A DNA stretch of 64,000 bases from an uncultured Lachnospiraceae bacterium (GTDB lineage Bacteria; Bacillota; Clostridia; Lachnospirales; Lachnospiraceae), in the NCBI GenBank assembly GCA_910579225.1, contig CAJTTI010000001.1:1-64000 (forward strand), in the 5' to 3' direction. Position numbers and translations under genes: made by a program. Below the pieces are notes generated by a model. The model searched no databases and was not told the origin of the DNA. It saw only the letters and a program-made list of their open reading frames with translations. Shown here in pieces: positions 59,821-64,000 of this stretch. The first letter of the stretch is position 1; each line of letters starts with the position of its first letter.

Positions 59821-60738
59821 ATGGAAAAGACAACGCTGGTGGTCATGGCGGCGGGGATTGGCAGCCGTTTTGGCGGGGGAATCAAACAGTTGGAACCCGT
59901 CGGGCCATCCGGGGAAATTATCATTGATTACTCCATTCATGATGCTGTAGAGGCAGGATTTGACAAGGTCGTGTTTATTATTCGGAAAGATCTGGAGAAA
60001 GATTTCAGGGAAGTTATCGGCGACCGGATGGAGAAACGGGTGGAAGTTGCTTATGCATTTCAGGAGATGGACGATCTTCCGGAGGGATACACGAAGCCTG
60101 AGGGACGCGTAAAGCCCTGGGGCACCGGCCAGGCGATTCTGTGCTGTAAAGAGCTGGTGAGAGAGCCTTTTGCAGTCATTAACGCAGATGATTATTATGG
60201 CAAGGAAGCATTTGTAAAAGTTCACGACTATCTGGTACAGGGGCACAAATCAGAAGGCCGTATGGAATTCTGTATGGCAGGTTTTCAGCTGGGCAACACT
60301 TTAAGCGATAACGGCGGAGTGACCAGAGGTATATGCAGTGTGGACGAGGAGGGGCACCTGACCGGGGTGACTGAGACAAAGAATATTATCCGGACAGAAG
60401 ACGGAGCGGCGATTCAGCTGGAGGACGGAACCCGGAACCCGGTGGATGAACGTTGTCCGGTGTCCATGAATATGTGGGGGCTGACGCCGGAGATTTTCCC
60501 GGTGCTGGAAAAGGGATTTGCTGATTTCCTGAAGGAACTTGGGGATCCTGCAAAAGGGGAATATCTGATACCGACGATTATTGACGAACTGATTCAGGAA
60601 GGAAAAGCAAATGTGACGGTTCTGGAGTCTGGTGATAAGTGGTTCGGCGTTACCTACAAAGAAGACAAACCGGCGGTTATCCGTTCTTTTGCAGAACTGA
60701 TTGCGGCAGGTGTTTATAAAGAAAAACTTTTTGACTGA
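59821..60738 (+). CDS. Sugar-phosphate nucleotidyltransferase-like protein
   Basis: 305 residues. The N-terminal nucleotide-binding loop is LVVMAAGIGSRFGGGIKQLE, a variant of the GxGxRxxPxTxxxPK signature, and a metal-binding Asp pair is in FAVINADDYYGKEAF (about 123). The rest follows the GT-A nucleotidyltransferase fold. The product nucleotide sugar is not clear. The family is often annotated as NTP-transferase near cell-wall genes. CAGGAGGG precedes the ATG, 75 bases after glmM. Confidence 0.85.
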   Translation: MEKTTLVVMAAGIGSRFGGGIKQLEPVGPSGEIIIDYSIHDAVEAGFDKVVFIIRKDLEKDFREVIGDRMEKRVEVAYAFQEMDDLPEGYTKPEGRVKPWGTGQAILCCKELVREPFAVINADDYYGKEAFVKVHDYLVQGHKSEGRMEFCMAGFQLGNTLSDNGGVTRGICSVDEEGHLTGVTETKNIIRTEDGAAIQLEDGTRNPVDERCPVSMNMWGLTPEIFPVLEKGFADFLKELGDPAKGEYLIPTIIDELIQEGKANVTVLESGDKWFGVTYKEDKPAVIRSFAELIAAGVYKEKLFD

Positions 60739-60753
60739 ACAGTAAAAGAAAGG

Positions 60754-60780
60754 CGGGGCTGCCATGAAGATGCAGCCCCG
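60754..60780 (+). terminator. GC-rich hairpin after the nucleotidyltransferase gene
   Basis: CGGGGCTGC and GCAGCCCCG form a perfect nine-pair stem with a nine-base loop. The following bases are TATAAGTTTT, so the T tract is weak. It may be a terminator or a processing hairpin within the operon. Confidence 0.5.
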
Positions 60781-60806
60781 TATAAGTTTTCACAGGAGTA
60801 TGGAGC

Positions 60807-61715
60807 ATGATGGAGATACCATTTAAGAGACCGGAACTGGAAGACCGCCAGGAAATTCTTTCCTGTCTGAAGGGCCAGGGACTTCGGGGGTGCGAGAGGA
60901 CATTTGCCAATATTTATCTGTGGGCAAGATTTTATAACCTGGTGTGGGCCAAGGTGGAAGGGACCGTAGTGTTCAGGAGTGAATTTAACAGAAAGCATTC
61001 CTACACTTATCCGACCGGGAACGGGGACCGGAAAGCAGCGGTGGAGAGGCTGCTGGAGGAAGGCAGAAAGCAGGAGTATCCGTTTCAGTTTCACGGACTG
61101 AGCAAGGGAGAATATGAAGAGCTGGAACGGAACTTTCCTGGAAGATTCGAGATTACGTGGCCCAGGGATGTGGAGGATTATGTCTACGAGACGGAGAAAC
61201 TGATTCGCTTGTCCGGCAAGAAATATCATGGCAAGAAAAATCATATCAATCAGTTTAAAGCGGCCCATCCGGACTGGAGCTATGAACCGCTTACGGATGA
61301 CAATGTAGAAGAGTGCTTTCAGATGGCGCTTCGATGGAGGGAATTTAACGGCTGTGAAGGGGATCCGGAGAAGAATAAGGAGATGTGTGTGGCATTGAAT
61401 TCTCTGAGGCTCCAGAAAGAGCTTGAGCTTCGGGGCGGCGTTCTCAGAGCAGGCGGAGAGGTGGTGGCCTTTACCCTTGGGGAGCCTGTATCAGAAGATA
61501 CATTTGTAGTGCATATTGAGAAAGCCTATTCGGATATCCGGGGAGCCTATCCAATGATCAATCAGCAGTTCCTGGAACATGAAGTGTCACAGTACCTTTA
61601 TGTAAATCGGGAAGACGATACGGGAGAGGAAGGGCTCCGGAAGGCAAAGCTGTCCTATCATCCGGTATTCATGGTGGAGAAAGGAACTGCTGTTCTGAGA
61701 GGGGAGAGCGTATGA
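60807..61715 (+). CDS. DUF2156 (GNAT-fold) protein
   Basis: 302 residues, with two half domains of acyltransferase fold. Landmarks are CERTFANIYLWARFYNLVWA, KLIRLSGKKYHGKKNHINQF and AYPMINQQFLEHEVSQYLYV, the typical blocks of the DUF2156/LPG-synthase C-terminal family without a membrane domain. Family members transfer amino acids from aminoacyl-tRNA to lipids or other acceptors, but stand-alone ones have no proven substrate. The stop overlaps the hisC start (ATGA). Confidence 0.88.
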   Translation: MMEIPFKRPELEDRQEILSCLKGQGLRGCERTFANIYLWARFYNLVWAKVEGTVVFRSEFNRKHSYTYPTGNGDRKAAVERLLEEGRKQEYPFQFHGLSKGEYEELERNFPGRFEITWPRDVEDYVYETEKLIRLSGKKYHGKKNHINQFKAAHPDWSYEPLTDDNVEECFQMALRWREFNGCEGDPEKNKEMCVALNSLRLQKELELRGGVLRAGGEVVAFTLGEPVSEDTFVVHIEKAYSDIRGAYPMINQQFLEHEVSQYLYVNREDDTGEEGLRKAKLSYHPVFMVEKGTAVLRGESV

Positions 61716-62770
61716 GAGCCTGGGAAGCAAATGTTCGGAAGGTAACTCCCTACACGCCGGGTGACCAGCCGAACAGACCGAAGATGATTAAACTGAATAC
61801 CAATGAGAATCCCTATCCGCCAGCGCCAGGGGTCAGGAATGTGTTGGAGAAATTTGACCCGGACTGTCTCAGACTGTATCCGGATCCGAAGGCTTCCTTG
61901 CTGGTGGACGCAATCGCTGCATGCTACCATGTGGAGCCGGAACAGGTATTTGTGGGAGTGGGTTCCGATGATGTGCTGGCCCTGGCTTTTATGACTTTTT
62001 TCAACTCAGAGAAGCCGGTGCTTTTCCCGGATGTTACCTATTCTTTTTATCCGGTATGGGCGGAGGAATTTCGGATTCCTTATAAGACGCCGGCGCTGGA
62101 TGGGTGTTTTCGGATTGTAAAAGAGGATTATTTTCAGGAGAACGGCGGAATTATCTTTCCAAATCCCAATGCACCTACTTCTCTTGCACTTGGGCATTCC
62201 GAGGTGGAGGAGATTGTACGGTATAATTCGGACAACGTAGTGATTGTGGATGAAGCCTATGTAGACTTCGGTGCAGAATCTGTTCTGGATCTGGTGGAAC
62301 AATATGAGAATCTTCTGGTGGTACAGACTTTTTCCAAATCCCGATCCATGGCCGGGGCGCGGATTGGATTTGCAATCGGAAGTCCGCTTTTAATTCGTTA
62401 TTTGAATGATGTGAAATATTCGTTTAACTCCTATACCATGAGCCGCCTTACCTTACGCCTGGGAGTGGAGGCAGTGCGGGATGAGGCGTATTTTAAGGAG
62501 ACAACGGCGAAAATCATAAGAACCAGAGAGCAGGCGAAAAAGCAGCTGGCAGCGCTGGGGTTTCAGGTACTTGATTCCAGAACGAATTTTTTATTTATCA
62601 CACACCCGGAACACCAGGCAGAAGAGCTTTATAAGGCATTGAAACAGGAAGATATTTATGTGCGTTATTTTGATGCGCCCCGGCTCCGGGATTATCTGCG
62701 GGTAACGGTTGGGACAGAGGAGCAGATGGAAGTGCTTTATGCGTTTTTGAGGTGTTATAAGGCAAAGTAG
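61712..62770 (+). CDS. hisC: Histidinol-phosphate aminotransferase
   Basis: 352 residues, fold type I PLP enzyme. The N-terminal KLNTNENPYPPAPGV, ENP motif, VGVGSDDVLALAFMTFF, the Asp/Tyr pair in VIVDEAYVDFG (about 186-196) and the PLP lysine in VQTFSKSRSMAGARIGFAIG (about 212) are all present. Histidine synthesis step from imidazole-acetol phosphate. It is not in a his operon here but coupled to a DUF2156 gene, so a related aminotransferase activity is possible. Confidence 0.92.
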   Translation: MRAWEANVRKVTPYTPGDQPNRPKMIKLNTNENPYPPAPGVRNVLEKFDPDCLRLYPDPKASLLVDAIAACYHVEPEQVFVGVGSDDVLALAFMTFFNSEKPVLFPDVTYSFYPVWAEEFRIPYKTPALDGCFRIVKEDYFQENGGIIFPNPNAPTSLALGHSEVEEIVRYNSDNVVIVDEAYVDFGAESVLDLVEQYENLLVVQTFSKSRSMAGARIGFAIGSPLLIRYLNDVKYSFNSYTMSRLTLRLGVEAVRDEAYFKETTAKIIRTREQAKKQLAALGFQVLDSRTNFLFITHPEHQAEELYKALKQEDIYVRYFDAPRLRDYLRVTVGTEEQMEVLYAFLRCYKAK

Positions 62771-62784
62771 AAAGGATATACAAT

Positions 62785-63285
62785 ATGGAAAGTTTAGTAA
62801 CCTGGTTTATGGAAGTGCTTGGAGGCAGGGTTTCCAAAGAAATGATCGTATTTGTTATCTCCATGGTTCCGATTCTGGAGCTTCGAGGGGGGCTTCTGGC
62901 GGCTTCCGTTTTGGACATTGAGATTGTGAAAGCCATCTGGTTCTGTGTTATTGGCAATATTATTCCAGTGCCCTTTATTTTGCTTCTGATCACACCGATC
63001 TTCAATTGGCTGAAACAGACGAAAACGTTCCGCCCCATGGTGGAAAAGCTGGAGAGCAAAGCCATGGGCAAGAGTGATCAGATTGAGAAGTACGAGTTCT
63101 GGGGCCTGGTATTGTTTGTGGGAATTCCGCTTCCGGGAACCGGAGCATGGACGGGATCTCTGATTGCGTCTCTGTTGGGGATCAAATTCAAGAAAGCGTT
63201 TCCGGCAGTGCTGTTAGGTATCGTTATGGCTACTGTGATTATGTCGATTGTTTCCTATGGGTTATTGGGAGCGTTGATTCATTGA
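62785..63285 (+). CDS. COG2426-type small multidrug export membrane protein
   Basis: 166 residues with four or five hydrophobic segments. Family blocks are ISMVPILELRGGLLAASVLD, WFCVIGNIIPVPFILLLITP and FVGIPLPGTGAWTGSLIASL. The name small multidrug export is from family annotation only; transport has not been shown. AAAGGAT precedes the ATG. Confidence 0.9.
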   Translation: MESLVTWFMEVLGGRVSKEMIVFVISMVPILELRGGLLAASVLDIEIVKAIWFCVIGNIIPVPFILLLITPIFNWLKQTKTFRPMVEKLESKAMGKSDQIEKYEFWGLVLFVGIPLPGTGAWTGSLIASLLGIKFKKAFPAVLLGIVMATVIMSIVSYGLLGALIH

Positions 63286-63346
63286 TATTTGCCGGAAAAG
63301 CGGGCAGTCCGCAGTTCTGACGGTATGGGATGTCTGGAGGTACAGA

Positions 63347-64000
63347 ATGGGAGAAAGAAAAAAACTGTATTTTATATATAATCCGCATTCAGGACGGGAG
63401 CAGATACGGACGAAACTTTCAGCGATTTTGCAGATATTTTCCAATGCGGGTTATGAGCTTACAGTATATCCAACCAAAGAGAAGAAAGACGCTGTAAAGC
63501 AGGTGGAGATGCTTTCTGATGACTATGACCTGGTGGTATGCAGCGGGGGAGACGGTACGATGGACGAAGTGGTCCAGGGAATGATGTGCCGGGAGAAGAA
63601 AATTCCCATAGGCTATATTCCGTCTGGTACAGTGAATGACTTTGCACGGAGCCTGAAGATTCCAAGAGATATGTTGAAAGCAGCCAGGATTGCAGTGGAA
63701 GGTATGGATTTCCCATGTGATATGGGAACTTTTAATCAGGAGCATTTTGTCTATATTGCAGCGTTTGGGATCTTTACAGACGTGGCGTATTCCACAAAGC
63801 AGAATGTAAAGAATGTGCTTGGGCATATGGCTTATCTGCTGGAAGGAGTAAAACGCCTTACTAATATTCCGTCCTATCACATGCAGATTCACAGTGAGGA
63901 ACTCCAGGCAGAAGGAGACTTTATCTTTGGCATGGTGACCAATTCCAGGTCGGTTGGTGGGTTTAAAAGCATTATTGGAAGAAAAGTACAGTTTGATGAC
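63347..64000 (+). CDS. Diacylglycerol kinase-like lipid kinase (YegS/BmrU family), 3' end outside the window
   Basis: 218 codons are visible and the frame is open at the right edge. The catalytic domain shows the phosphate-binding IYNPHSGREQ near residue 11, the nucleotide loop VVCSGGDGTMDEVVQGMM (about 64-81) and IGYIPSGTVNDFARSLKIP. It would phosphorylate diacylglycerol or a related lipid at the membrane. CTGGAGG precedes the ATG. A complete protein should have about 300 residues. Confidence 0.92.
   Translation, partial: MGERKKLYFIYNPHSGREQIRTKLSAILQIFSNAGYELTVYPTKEKKDAVKQVEMLSDDYDLVVCSGGDGTMDEVVQGMMCREKKIPIGYIPSGTVNDFARSLKIPRDMLKAARIAVEGMDFPCDMGTFNQEHFVYIAAFGIFTDVAYSTKQNVKNVLGHMAYLLEGVKRLTNIPSYHMQIHSEELQAEGDFIFGMVTNSRSVGGFKSIIGRKVQFDD

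Overview
This window looks like chromosome from a Gram-positive, spore-forming, anaerobic member of the Firmicutes, most likely a Lachnospiraceae (Blautia/Dorea/Ruminococcus-type) gut clostridium. The reasons are an alpha/beta-type small acid-soluble spore protein, strong AGGAGG-type ribosome binding sites, the gene order tig-clpP-clpX-lon-engB and rho-rpmE-DUF1385-prmC-prfA, and several lineage-typical families (DUF4364, DUF1700/DUF4097/PspC, BlaI/BlaR1 pairs). The assignment rests on gene content only. No rRNA, tRNA or CRISPR array was found.

Bases 1 to about 15,000 are an accessory and decaying region. It holds an AT-rich DUF4062 gene whose 3' end runs into an IS4-family element with unusual double inverted repeats, a BlaI/BlaR1 beta-lactam-type sensor pair, a two-gene operon of large DUF262 proteins (a defence candidate), an IS66 tnpB remnant, a frameshifted and internally deleted ADP-ribosylglycohydrolase, other gene remnants, an ECF sigma/anti-sigma pair and a truncated pentapeptide-repeat gene.

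Bases 15,000 to 27,700 hold envelope sensing and transport. A second BlaI/M56 pair lacks the sensor domain and is followed by a secreted or anchored permuted NlpC/P60-like protein. A two-component system is divergent from a five-gene operon encoding two paralogous lipoproteins (Asp-box/propeller-like N-terminus fused to an ABC solute-binding domain), two sugar-type ABC permeases and an HlyD-like adaptor, with no ATPase. Three copies of a 33-bp module (TTAGAGA repeated 11 bp apart plus an extended -10) sit in the divergent region: two drive the operon and one drives the regulator genes. This is the strongest candidate for an undescribed system in the window.

Bases 27,700 to 43,000 hold a PurF homologue lacking the N-terminal catalytic cysteine, a PadR-DUF1700-DUF4097-PspC envelope-stress-type operon, a MerR regulator coupled to a short YidC/Oxa1-like protein, VanZ, a second two-component system divergent from a LanFEG-like lantibiotic-immunity ABC transporter, a transglutaminase-like lipoprotein, an unknown protein, dihydroorotase, an XRE regulator and a CYTH protein.

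Bases 43,000 to 64,000 are mostly core genome: DJ-1/PfpI protein, spore SASP, trigger factor, ClpP, ClpX, Lon, EngB, an AI-2E-family transporter, DUF4364, a radical SAM protein, Rho, L31, DUF1385, PrmC, RF1, GlmM, a nucleotidyltransferase, DUF2156, HisC, a COG2426 membrane protein and a truncated diacylglycerol-kinase-like gene at the right edge. A family of hairpin-forming intergenic repeats (ending in GCGGAACT or a close variant) lies directly upstream of lanF, the DJ-1 gene and lon.
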